Assembly (NCBI GenBank): GCA_964353225.1
Contig: CAYGVA010000001.1
Span: forward strand, 1 to 61,009
Length of the DNA stretch: 61,009 nt
Direction: 5' to 3'
DNA from: PCC-6406 sp964353225
GTDB lineage: Bacteria > Cyanobacteriota > Cyanobacteriia > Phormidesmidales > Phormidesmidaceae
Below, one piece after another: positions 43,344 to 51,148 of the stretch; the first letter of the stretch is position 1; each line of letters begins with the position of its first letter. The notes beneath the pieces are model-generated. The model was not told where the DNA came from. It made no database searches and saw only the letters and a list, made by a program, of their open reading frames with translations. The position numbers were made by a program, and so were the translations under genes.

Positions 43344-44225
43344 CTAAGCTACGGTTGCGAGGGTCGGGGCGGGCTGGTGGAGGCGAATCAATTGGGCCAG
43401 GGTTGATTTCAATTGGGTCCGGGGGACAATCGCATCGACGAACCCATGGTTAAGTAAATATTCTGCTGTTTGAAAGTCATCGGGTAGTTTTTCCCGCAGG
43501 GTTTGCTCAACCACGCGACGCCCTGCAAAGGCGATGGTGGCCTTGGGTTCAGCCAAGATAATGTCCCCCAGCATGGCAAAACTGGCGGTCACCCCGCCGG
43601 TGGTGGGGTGGGAAAGGACAGGGATATAGAGCAGACGTGCCTCACGGTGGCGTTCTAAGGCTCCGGAGATTTTGGCCATTTGCATCAGGCTCAACATGCC
43701 TTCCTGCATACGGGCTCCCCCTGAGGCACAGACAATGATGACTGGGGCCTGGGCGGCGGTGCCCTGTTCGATTAGGCGGGTGAGTTTTTCGCCTACCACC
43801 GAACCCATGCTTCCCCCCATAAACCGGAAATCCATGACGCCCAATGCCACGGGTAATTTGTCGAGGTGGCCCATGCCCGTTTGGACGGCATCTTGCAAAT
43901 GGGTTTTGGCTTGGGTATCGCGAATGCGATCGCTATAGGCCTTGCGATCTCGAAATTTGAGGGGATCCTCAGGGGTGAGCTCGGCATTAATGGGGACCCA
44001 GGTCTCCGGATCAATCAGTTGCTGAATGCGCTCGTCGCTGAAGACCCGGTGGTGGTGACCGCATTCTATACATACCCGCTGATTAGCCTTGAGATCCTTG
44101 GTGTAGGACATCACGGCACAGGCTTCACATTTGGTCCAAAGCCCATCTGCGATGTCACGTTCACGGCCATCTGGCTGGACCGGATCAGCTTTACGACGAT
44201 TAGCAAACCAATCAAACAGAGACAT
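43344..44225 (-). CDS. accD: Acetyl-CoA carboxylase carboxyltransferase subunit beta
   Basis: The 293-residue AccD partners AccA to transfer carboxyl from carboxybiotin to acetyl-CoA, the first step of fatty-acid synthesis. A four-cysteine zinc ribbon is visible at Cys33, Cys36, Cys52 and Cys55. The crotonase-like carboxyltransferase core has VCASGGARMQEGMLSLMQM and LSHPTTGGVTASFAMLGDI. Start MSLFDWFANRRK is standard. The gene appears monocistronic. AccA, AccB and AccC are not in the window, as usual for cyanobacteria. Confidence 0.97.
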   Translation of the reverse strand: MSLFDWFANRRKADPVQPDGRERDIADGLWTKCEACAVMSYTKDLKANQRVCIECGHHHRVFSDERIQQLIDPETWVPINAELTPEDPLKFRDRKAYSDRIRDTQAKTHLQDAVQTGMGHLDKLPVALGVMDFRFMGGSMGSVVGEKLTRLIEQGTAAQAPVIIVCASGGARMQEGMLSLMQMAKISGALERHREARLLYIPVLSHPTTGGVTASFAMLGDIILAEPKATIAFAGRRVVEQTLREKLPDDFQTAEYLLNHGFVDAIVPRTQLKSTLAQLIRLHQPAPTLATVA

Positions 44226-44617
44226 GGGCCTAGGGACTCAGAGGGGCAATTATGGCGATAGATCGGGATCATGACGCGCAACACCACGTCACCTCTATGC
44301 GCTGAACTTATCCTATCGGGTTTGGTCATTTCCATGGAACAGTCAACCCTGCGACTGACCTGGCTGTGTCGGATTGCTGAGGCCGCCTAATCGCCCTATG
44401 GGGCATGGCTAGGGACAACAGCGGTCAGGGGTGACTCCCCTAGCTGTGGTCAAGGGTTTCCGTGGTAAGTATTGAGGGGTTCAAGGGCAAGGTAGCGTGA
44501 TGGAAAAACTTGGATCACGCCAGGGACAGGGGCTTTAAAGTCACCGGGCTGATCGATGTTAAAGGCGTCACGGTTGCTGAGCTTTACAGACCAATAATTT
44601 GGGATGTACGTGTGTAG
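44226..44617. other. Divergent intergenic region upstream of accD
   Basis: These 392 bases carry the accD promoter on one strand and that of the gene at 44618 on the other. I see no RNA gene or clear operator. The minus-strand frame 44568-44990 is an artefact lying across the start of the next gene. Confidence 0.45.
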
Positions 44618-45622
44618 ATGGTCGATAGCAGGGTTCAGTTAGGTGCCTCCTCTGAGTATCGAGCGATTGCAGATGACACCTTAAAAGATCAGGATAATGG
44701 CCTGTGGCTGTCTTGTTTTTCAGCCGATACCCAGTCGCTCTGGCGGCAGCGGTTTGGCTGGTTGCGTCGATTAGATCGTTTGGCCGAACAGGATCAATTA
44801 ATTTGTCCAGGGGGGTGTCAGTTTTCGGCTTTCCACCAAGCCTGGCAACAGATCTGGCAGGCCCAACACCGGCTACCAGTTTGCGACGAATGGGCCATCT
44901 TAGATGAGATTTGTCGCTGTTGGCTATCCCCCGAAGCCGAGGGCAGTCACCAGGGCGAGCTTCAAGGGTGGAATCGTTATGTCGAGGCAATGGTGGACTA
45001 TCACCAGCCGGGTCTCAGGTTAACCACCCTCCACGATTACGACATGATGCTGGACCGTTTGGCAGGCTCCTGTTTTCAATTTTTGCCGGAGCTCCATGCC
45101 GACGATCGAAATATTGCCCGATATTTTGGCATGCTGGATCAGTGCTACAACAACCTACGGGACTTGTACGAAGATGCTTGCCAAGGGGTCTGTTATTTCC
45201 CCCGAGAGCTGCTGCTCCGATTTCAGGTGACCCTTGAAGAGATTTTGGATTTTACCTGTTTCGACAACCCTGGCTATTATCGGCTGATGGAGTTTTGGCT
45301 GTTTGACTATCTGCCCCGTTTGCAGCATCGGGCCTTACGTTTAGTCGTCTCAGATCGTTTGCCTCGCACTTGGCGGTATTTACTGGCCTGGTTTATTCAT
45401 CGTTATCGGCGAATTGAGCGGGTGATGGTCGCCTGCGATTACAACTTTGTGGCGTTTGTATCCGTTTACTGGGATGTGGTGCAGCAAGATTTACAGCAGT
45501 ATGGGGGCAACCCTTGTGATTCCCTTGGGCACCGTCTCACCCAGCAATATGAGTTAGTTCGGTCCCTTGCCTTGGCGGGGCAATCTCCTTTTCTCCCGAC
45601 GGCACCCTCACTTTTGTTTTGA
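44618..45622 (+). CDS. Squalene/phytoene synthase-like protein (divergent)
   Basis: A 334-residue all-helical protein of no family I recognise with certainty. One stretch (about residues 176-202) reads LDQCYNNLRDLYEDACQGVCYFP. It strongly resembles the second Asp-rich motif of squalene/phytoene synthases (N-x-L-R-D-x-x-E-D-x-x-x-G-x-x-Y-x-P), with the metal-binding D-x-x-x-D intact. Slightly earlier, DRLAGSCFQF mirrors the family's RVAGSVG helix. The first Asp-rich motif is less clear: CDEWAILDE, near residue 90, has Asp residues spaced six rather than four apart. It could be a head-to-head prenyl-condensing enzyme, an HpnC/HpnD relative, or a non-catalytic homologue. No signal peptide. It is divergent from accD; the PRC-barrel gene follows. 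Confidence 0.55.
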   Translation: MVDSRVQLGASSEYRAIADDTLKDQDNGLWLSCFSADTQSLWRQRFGWLRRLDRLAEQDQLICPGGCQFSAFHQAWQQIWQAQHRLPVCDEWAILDEICRCWLSPEAEGSHQGELQGWNRYVEAMVDYHQPGLRLTTLHDYDMMLDRLAGSCFQFLPELHADDRNIARYFGMLDQCYNNLRDLYEDACQGVCYFPRELLLRFQVTLEEILDFTCFDNPGYYRLMEFWLFDYLPRLQHRALRLVVSDRLPRTWRYLLAWFIHRYRRIERVMVACDYNFVAFVSVYWDVVQQDLQQYGGNPCDSLGHRLTQQYELVRSLALAGQSPFLPTAPSLLF

Positions 45623-45736
45623 AGGATGTCCGACAAACCGCACAGCGTTGCTGCCATTCCAGGCGCAATTGAGGTGCATTCGGAGCCATGACAGGGGGGT
45701 CGAGTAGGATATGGAGGTACCCTTGTTGCCATCGCC

Positions 45737-46585
45737 ATGCCTGAGCTGCCCCAGTCCTCAATGCGCCAAAGCCAGTTGTGCGATCGCTTAGTGATTGATG
45801 TCGAAACGACCGAAACCCTTGGCCAGGTCTCGCAATTACTGGTGGACCTCAAAAACCATCAAATCGAAGGATTGATCTGTAAGTCAGGCTTTCTCGGCAC
45901 GGAGAAAATCCCCGTGCCCTGGGTCCAACTGGAATCTATTGGTGGTGACAGCATCATTGTGCGCCAGGGGCGCGAAGGCATTTCCCAGCGATTTGACGAG
46001 GCGTTGCCTCTGGGGGGGCAAGAACTCTGGACAGATGGGGGCGATCGCGTTGGTCAGTTGGTTGATTATTGCTTTGACGCCACCACAGGGGCGATTATTC
46101 AGTACCTGTTTACGGCCCCAGGTTGGCAGGGGTTAACCGCTGGTGTGTACAGCTTCGAGCCCGAGGCTGTGGTGAGTGCCGGACGCAAGCGGCTCATGGT
46201 GCGCCATGCAGCCCTCGAACATGCCCCCCAATATGAGCCTGGCTTGCCGGATCGCGCCGCAGAGGTGCTCCAACAGGATGTGAACCAAACCCGCCAGGAC
46301 GTGCAGGCGGCGGTGCAAAAGACCCAGGCGGCGGCGGAACAGGCCCAGGTTCAAGCCAAGAAAATTGCTGGTAAGGCCCGCTCCCAGTGGGGCCAGGTGT
46401 TTGGCCAAGTCAAGCGCCAAACCAAGCAAATTCGAACCCAAATTAACGATCGCGCTGCTGACTTAGCTGCCCGTGTCCAGACCGAATCAGCCGATGACAC
46501 TCGCATTCCCGGTGCCACCATTGATGTCGATTCGGTGGAAGTGTGGCCTGAGGATGGGGAACAGCAGGAGCAGAAGCAGGAGTAA
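45737..46585 (+). CDS. PRC-barrel domain protein with a C-terminal helical region
   Basis: A 282-residue protein. Two PRC-barrel domains are seen: residues about 10-75 (CDRLVIDVETTETLGQVSQL, then KIPVPWVQLESIGGD) and about 90-160 (GDRVGQLVDYCFDATTGAIIQYLF). The C-terminal 110 residues are a Gln/Ala/Lys-rich helix (AAVQKTQAAAEQAQVQAKKI), probably coiled coil, ending in an acidic tail. In photosynthetic bacteria PRC barrels occur in the photosystem assembly factor H subunit and in RNA-processing proteins; in cyanobacteria these long forms have no established role. The start MPELPQ (45737) is tentative; MRQSQLCDR at 45761 is an alternative. Confidence 0.85.
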   Translation: MPELPQSSMRQSQLCDRLVIDVETTETLGQVSQLLVDLKNHQIEGLICKSGFLGTEKIPVPWVQLESIGGDSIIVRQGREGISQRFDEALPLGGQELWTDGGDRVGQLVDYCFDATTGAIIQYLFTAPGWQGLTAGVYSFEPEAVVSAGRKRLMVRHAALEHAPQYEPGLPDRAAEVLQQDVNQTRQDVQAAVQKTQAAAEQAQVQAKKIAGKARSQWGQVFGQVKRQTKQIRTQINDRAADLAARVQTESADDTRIPGATIDVDSVEVWPEDGEQQEQKQE

Positions 46586-46622
46586 TGGGTGCGGTTTGCA
46601 TTGTGAATCGGGTTTAGACGTC

Positions 46623-46649
46623 GGGGAGCGGTAGCCTTGCCCGCTCCCC
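46623..46649 (+). terminator. Putative terminator of the PRC-barrel gene
   Basis: Nine base pairs (GGGGAGCGG at 46623-46631 with CCGCTCCCC at 46641-46649) lie 38 bp after the stop. It is GC-rich with no downstream T-run, so the call is provisional. Confidence 0.5.
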
Positions 46650-46751
46650 TGTTGAATGGCAGCGGGCGTCAGGTGAGGCTCGGGCAGCTTCCATGGCCGG
46701 ATCGATTTACCATGATTGAAGCAGACAAGTTGATTTAATTGCATCTGAGGT

Positions 46752-47519
46752 ATGGCAGGTCATAGTAAATGGGCCAACATCAAGCGTCAAAAGGCGCGGG
46801 TGGATGCGGTCAAGGGCAAGGTGTTTGCCAAGGTGTCGCGGGCGATAATTGTAGCCGCACGCACGGGTGGGGCCGACCCGGCAGGTAATTTTCAGCTTCG
46901 CACGGCGATTGATAAGGCGAAGGCGGCGGGGGTACCCAATGACAACATCGATCGGGCGATCGCTAAGGGAACAGGCCAATTAGACGATGGCAATCGCCTA
47001 GAGGCGATTCGCTATGAGGGCTATGGCCCCGGTGGGGTCGCCGTCTTGATCGAAGCCCTGACCGACAACCGCAACCGCACCGCTGCCGACCTCCGGGCGG
47101 CCTTCAGCAAAAATGGTGGCAATCTTGGGGAAACCGGCTGTGTGGGGTGGATGTTTGAGCTGAAAGGGGTGGTCGCGGTGGCGGCACCGTTGGATGAAGA
47201 GGCCCTGTTAGAAGCGGCCTTGGAAGGGGGCGCAGAATCCTATGCGCTGACCCAGATCGATGAGGATCTAGACGGGGCAGAGGTGTTTTGCGATCCCAAT
47301 GGCCTCGAAACCCTCAGTGACGGACTCGATGCGCAGAATTATCGGCTCTATCAGGTTGAAACGCGATGGATTCCTAGCAACACTATAGAAGTGGTCGATC
47401 CCAGTCAGGGGCGATCGCTACTCAAAATGATCGATGCCCTAGAGGATCTCGACGACGTGCAGTCGGTGACCACCAACTTTGAAATGGCGGAGGAGCTGAT
47501 GGCGTCCAGCCTAGCCTGA
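46752..47519 (+). CDS. YebC/PmpR-family translational/transcriptional regulator
   Basis: The 255-residue protein begins MAGHSKWANIKRQKARVDA, the universal start of YebC proteins, and contains NIDRAIAKGTG and ALTDNRNRTAADLRAAFSKNGGNLGE. Members bind DNA or, as shown recently for several bacteria, ribosomes stalled at difficult proline motifs. The family is nearly universal. It stands 166 bp after the PRC gene and 73 bp before the hydroxylase gene; a specific target cannot be inferred. Confidence 0.95.
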   Translation: MAGHSKWANIKRQKARVDAVKGKVFAKVSRAIIVAARTGGADPAGNFQLRTAIDKAKAAGVPNDNIDRAIAKGTGQLDDGNRLEAIRYEGYGPGGVAVLIEALTDNRNRTAADLRAAFSKNGGNLGETGCVGWMFELKGVVAVAAPLDEEALLEAALEGGAESYALTQIDEDLDGAEVFCDPNGLETLSDGLDAQNYRLYQVETRWIPSNTIEVVDPSQGRSLLKMIDALEDLDDVQSVTTNFEMAEELMASSLA

Positions 47520-47592
47520 GATTGCAGTTCTCCTCTATGCCCCTGGGTTGGCATAAGACCTGCCCAGCATCCAAACTCATCACGTTCCTGCT

Positions 47593-48834
47593 ATGACCCT
47601 GTTGCAAACCCGACCCAGCCCCCAGGCAGATCAGAACCCATCGGTTCGTCATTACGATTTGGTGATTGTCGGGGGTGGCATTGTCGGTCTGACCTTGGCC
47701 AGTGCTTTGCGGCATTCTGGGTTGGCGATCGCCATCGTCGAGACCCAAACTCCAGCGCAATCCGCCAGTCGCCCCCGTGCCTACGCCTTTTCCCCCGTGT
47801 CTCGGGAGATTTTTCAGCAACTGGGGCTGTGGGGGCAAGTCGGACCTGGGGTGACCCATTTTCAGCAGGTACGACTCACCGATGGGGATTGGCCATTGGG
47901 CATTGATTTCCGGCCCCAAGACCTGGGAGATGAACCGGTCTACTATGCTGCCGAGCATCAGGTCCTCATGGCAGCCTTGCAAACCAGCCTGCAAGGGGTT
48001 AGCAGCCTCGATTACCTGGCTCCCGCTAGATTACAGCAGGTGCGTTACGGTGAGACCCAGGTCTACTGCGACATTGAGCAAGGGGAACAAACCTGGACCT
48101 GCACCACCGATTTGCTGGTGGCTGCCGATGGTGGCCGATCGCCCCTACGGCACCAAGCGGAGATCGGCACCCTGGGATGGCAATATTGGCAGTCTTGCAT
48201 CACCACTGTGGTAGCCCCCCAATACCCTCACCAGAACATTGCCTACGAGAAATTTTGGCCCAGCGGTCCCTTTGCAATTTTGCCCCTGCCCAATGGTCAC
48301 TGCCAAATTGTCTGGACCGCCCCCAATGCTGAAGCCCAAGCCCTGATGGCGCTGCCCCGAGCCGAGTTTATTCAAGCCCTGGAATTGCGCTACGGGGATC
48401 AAATGGGTCACCTCGAAATGTTGAAGGAGCCCCTGCTGTTTCCGGTGCGGCTGATGCAGAGTCGTCAATATGTGAAGCCCCGCTTAGCCCTGATTGGGGA
48501 TGCGGCCCATAGTTGCCATCCGGTAGGGGGGCAGGGGCTCAATATGGGCATCCGAGATGCGGCGGCATTGGCGGAGGTCCTGCTTAGGGCTCAGGACGAG
48601 AAAAAAGATTTAGGGGATTGGGCCGTGCTGCGCCGCTACCAACGTTGGCGGCGATGGGAAAACGGCGTGGTTCTCTCCATGACCGACATCTTAAATCGGT
48701 GTTTCTCTAATCATTGGTGGCCGTTGGTGGTCGTCCGTCGCCTAGGGATCCTGATGCTGCAGCGGCTAACCCCATTGCGCTGGTTAGCGCTGCAACTGAT
48801 GACGGGCCGGTTTGGGCGTCGTCCCAGCCTTTGA
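47593..48834 (+). CDS. UbiH/Coq6-family FAD-dependent hydroxylase
   Basis: A 413-residue flavoprotein monooxygenase. The N-terminal Rossmann motif VIVGGGIVGLTLASAL binds FAD, the DG motif is in LLVAADGGRSPLRHQ, and the GD motif reads LALIGDAAHSCHPVGGQGLNMGIRDAA. This arrangement matches the UbiH/UbiF/VisC group that hydroxylates quinone rings. Cyanobacteria make plastoquinone, not ubiquinone, and their homologues are candidates for quinone-ring or other aromatic hydroxylation. Seen directly: fold and cofactor motifs. Inferred: the quinone role. Confidence 0.88.
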   Translation: MTLLQTRPSPQADQNPSVRHYDLVIVGGGIVGLTLASALRHSGLAIAIVETQTPAQSASRPRAYAFSPVSREIFQQLGLWGQVGPGVTHFQQVRLTDGDWPLGIDFRPQDLGDEPVYYAAEHQVLMAALQTSLQGVSSLDYLAPARLQQVRYGETQVYCDIEQGEQTWTCTTDLLVAADGGRSPLRHQAEIGTLGWQYWQSCITTVVAPQYPHQNIAYEKFWPSGPFAILPLPNGHCQIVWTAPNAEAQALMALPRAEFIQALELRYGDQMGHLEMLKEPLLFPVRLMQSRQYVKPRLALIGDAAHSCHPVGGQGLNMGIRDAAALAEVLLRAQDEKKDLGDWAVLRRYQRWRRWENGVVLSMTDILNRCFSNHWWPLVVVRRLGILMLQRLTPLRWLALQLMTGRFGRRPSL

Positions 48835-48854
48835 TCTGGGCTCGTATCACGCCT

Positions 48855-49967
48855 CTACCGAGGCACCACTTCCACCACTTGGTTCCAGCGCACATTAAAG
48901 CCAGGAAGCCAGCCCCGCAGGAAGTAGTAGACCGAGGTCAGCAACTCCTCCCAATAGCGCGTGGTGAGCCGGAGAGCGTCAACACTAGGGACCAAGTCGG
49001 AGAGCTTGGCTAGGGTGTCGCTGGTCACGCCATCACTGCCATAGAGATCGGTGGGCCAAGCCATCACATCCAATTGCCGTTCTTCGAAGGCAAGGGCTGT
49101 ACGGCGCATGGTCAGGGCCGGGGCGACGATCGCAATGCGATTCGCATCTCGGCGGGGTGTCCCCCCTGGGGTTTTGAGCTGGCGGTCTTCCAAGAATTCA
49201 TCTAACTCGCGAATGGTGCGATTCACATCCATGCCGCTATTACGCACCACAATGGCGCTGGCGGGAATGCCATTACGCGTTAAGGCATTGCGAACCACCT
49301 GTTCCTTGTCGGCTCGGTCTTCGGCACTGCCATAAATCGGCCCTGAGGTGGCAATTACAAAGGGATCGCTGCCATTTTGGCGCAAATTTTGATAGAGCAC
49401 AGCGGCGCTAATCAGCCGGGATTCTAGGTTTGGGGTCAAGCTGCTGCCCCGAGTGACCTGGCTTGAAAATTCGTTGAGAGAGGTGGTCACATCGATGTTG
49501 TCCCCCATCACCACCATGGTGACAACTCGATTCAAAGGAATAGACGTGGGGATATCCGTGGGGCAAACATCCTCGCAAATCTGTTTTTGGGCGTCATAGG
49601 CTTGCTGCACGGCGTTTTCTGCCTGTCCGACCAATCCCCTGGCCAACATCGGTACGCTAGAAACCAGCAAAATGGCGAGGGCGATCGCCACCTGCCTTCC
49701 CTTGACCTTTTCCATCCCATCGGTCAGGGAAAAAATCAACAGCAGTACCGAAGCCCCCAACGGATTGAGGGGAAGGGAAATAATCCGCCAAATGGTGCCA
49801 ATGGTTTGATCGTTGGGGTCGAGAAACGACAGCACGATCAGAGCCAAGATAATGGTCCCCCCAAACCAAGTCAAAAACTTGCGGGGAATAATTTTGAGCA
49901 GTAGATACCAGATGATTAGGCCAACAGCGGCCCAAACCAGGATGCGCGTGAGCAGAACTAACAGCAT
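48855..49967 (-). CDS. YdcF/SanA-like DUF218 membrane protein
   Basis: A 370-residue protein with three or four N-terminal transmembrane helices (about 5-25, 33-48, 66-82, 92-110), then an extracytoplasmic DUF218 domain (about 145-340: VVTMVVMGDNIDVTT, SRLISAAVLYQNLRQ, DPFVIATSGPIYG, VVRNSGMDVNRTIRE). DUF218 proteins such as SanA and ElyC act in envelope integrity and lipid-carrier or peptidoglycan metabolism. It is convergent with the hydroxylase gene, with a gap of only 20 bp. A start at MLLVLLTRILVW fits a membrane insertion signal. Confidence 0.87.
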   Translation of the reverse strand: MLLVLLTRILVWAAVGLIIWYLLLKIIPRKFLTWFGGTIILALIVLSFLDPNDQTIGTIWRIISLPLNPLGASVLLLIFSLTDGMEKVKGRQVAIALAILLVSSVPMLARGLVGQAENAVQQAYDAQKQICEDVCPTDIPTSIPLNRVVTMVVMGDNIDVTTSLNEFSSQVTRGSSLTPNLESRLISAAVLYQNLRQNGSDPFVIATSGPIYGSAEDRADKEQVVRNALTRNGIPASAIVVRNSGMDVNRTIRELDEFLEDRQLKTPGGTPRRDANRIAIVAPALTMRRTALAFEERQLDVMAWPTDLYGSDGVTSDTLAKLSDLVPSVDALRLTTRYWEELLTSVYYFLRGWLPGFNVRWNQVVEVVPR

Positions 49968-50301
49968 GGTGGCTTAAGGTGAGTAGCGCCCGCAGAGAAA
50001 TTCCAGCGGAAAATATGCGCAACAACTCCAGGAAATGTCCTACGGCCTTGATGGCCTCAGGAATGGGGTTCTTGTGGCATGGGATCGGCTCCTATGCCTC
50101 ACGAATGATACATTTGCTCAACCGTCATGGCACAGGGAATCCATCTAAATTTTCGAAAAAAGTAGAAATTCATCCTGGTCAACCGATCAGTCGCCCATGG
50201 GATTTGAGTGCTAGGGGGGTATTGAGGCCCGTTCAAAGGGGCCAGTCCTGGGGATCGGTAAGGGCAGATTAGGGTGCAAGGCACCTCTACAATCGGGTTC
50301 G
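49968..50301. other. Intergenic region before the eroded secretion locus
   Basis: Roughly 330 bases between the DUF218 start (minus strand) and the first recognisable remnant of a surface exoprotein. Nothing was identified here. The frame running from 50215 into the remnant is open but shows family resemblance only after about 50300. Confidence 0.4.
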
Positions 50302-50580
50302 ATCAGCGGCATTTTTATCACTACATCAGATTTTTTGCGCGTCTCTGGCATTGCCGGGTCCGGGGCGAGTCTGCTGACAGATTTTGGCGCTCCGATCGTG
50401 ATTTCCCATGGGGGGCTCGGGTTTATTCCCTTTACGGTGGGGGATGCCTCTGTGAATGGGACGGCGGGGGCGATTGATAATGGCAGCGATCGCATCAATC
50501 CCATCCAAGAATTTTTCTTTGACCACCAAGCAGGCAATATTGGCTCTCCGGGACTCAATATGCCAAATCATCCTGAATAA
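50302..50580 (+). pseudogene. Remnant of a filamentous-haemagglutinin-like two-partner-secretion exoprotein
   Basis: About 92 codons in one frame, without a convincing start, read ...ITTSDFLRVSGIAGSGAS..., then VISHGGLGFIPFTVGDASVN, GTAGAI, and HQAGNIGSP before a stop. This pattern (HGG-x-G-x-x-PF-x-VGD-x-x-NGTAGAI, then a QGNI strand) is what I recall from the C-terminal repeats of large cyanobacterial haemagglutinin/CHAT exoproteins exported by ShlB/FhaC transporters. The rest of what would be a protein of a thousand residues or more is gone. It lies 570 bp upstream of an intact ShlB-type transporter gene, consistent with a lost cargo. Confidence 0.6.
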
Positions 50581-50699
50581 TCGAGAAATCAAGGGTTCCA
50601 AGCATTTTCGACCTGTCAAGATGTTCGCGACGAACATTCGCATAATGGGATCGGTAGAGCCGCAATATTTTGATCAGCAGCAGTTTTAACGACTGCTGT

Positions 50700-51045
50700 G
50701 TGGAATGCGGCCACCATGACGATGGCCCGCTGCCACCCGGCCATAACGATGTTTTAGAACTGGTGATTATCACCCCTAGTGGCGAACCCCAGCGCTTTAC
50801 CACCGGAGCGACCCGCGTACAGGTCCAACAGGCCGTACGGCAACTCCAGCGGGAACTTACAGGCCCAATCCCTACAACAGGCCCAGCTGGCAATGCTGCG
50901 GGGGGAGGCGAGCCAAAATCGAGCTCAGGGGACCCCGGAATGGGCAGGGGGAGCAGTGCCCCTCCCTCCAGCAGCGCTGACGGGTGAAAATCTAAGTCAT
51001 CCCTATTCCTGGGCCGCCTTTACCCTAGTGGGTAATCCGTGGTAG
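50700..51045 (+). pseudogene. Internally deleted, frameshifted CHAT-domain remnant
   Basis: Two frames hold the two ends of a CHAT domain. Up to about 50860 one frame reads HNDVLELVIITPSGEPQRFT and VQQAVRQLQREL, the first strands and helix. From about 50840 the next frame reads LQAQSLQQAQLAML and ends HPYSWAAFTLVGNPW before a stop, the usual C-terminus. The catalytic His and Cys and about 250 residues between are missing. The simplest explanation is one deletion that joined the ends out of frame. It is therefore a pseudogene, next to the exoprotein remnant and the transporter. Confidence 0.68.
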
Positions 51046-51148
51046 AAAAATCAGGCATTTTGCCGTGACGGTCGCAATGACCTATCCCCCAGGGGCACGG
51101 GGGCCGAGGCTGGTTGGGATTTAAGCCTGGAGTCATTCATCGAGCACC

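Noticed and set aside
43068..43406. A 112-codon plus-strand frame between psbV and accD
   Set aside because: It has no Shine-Dalgarno sequence or recognisable domain, and it overlaps the accD 3' end antisense.
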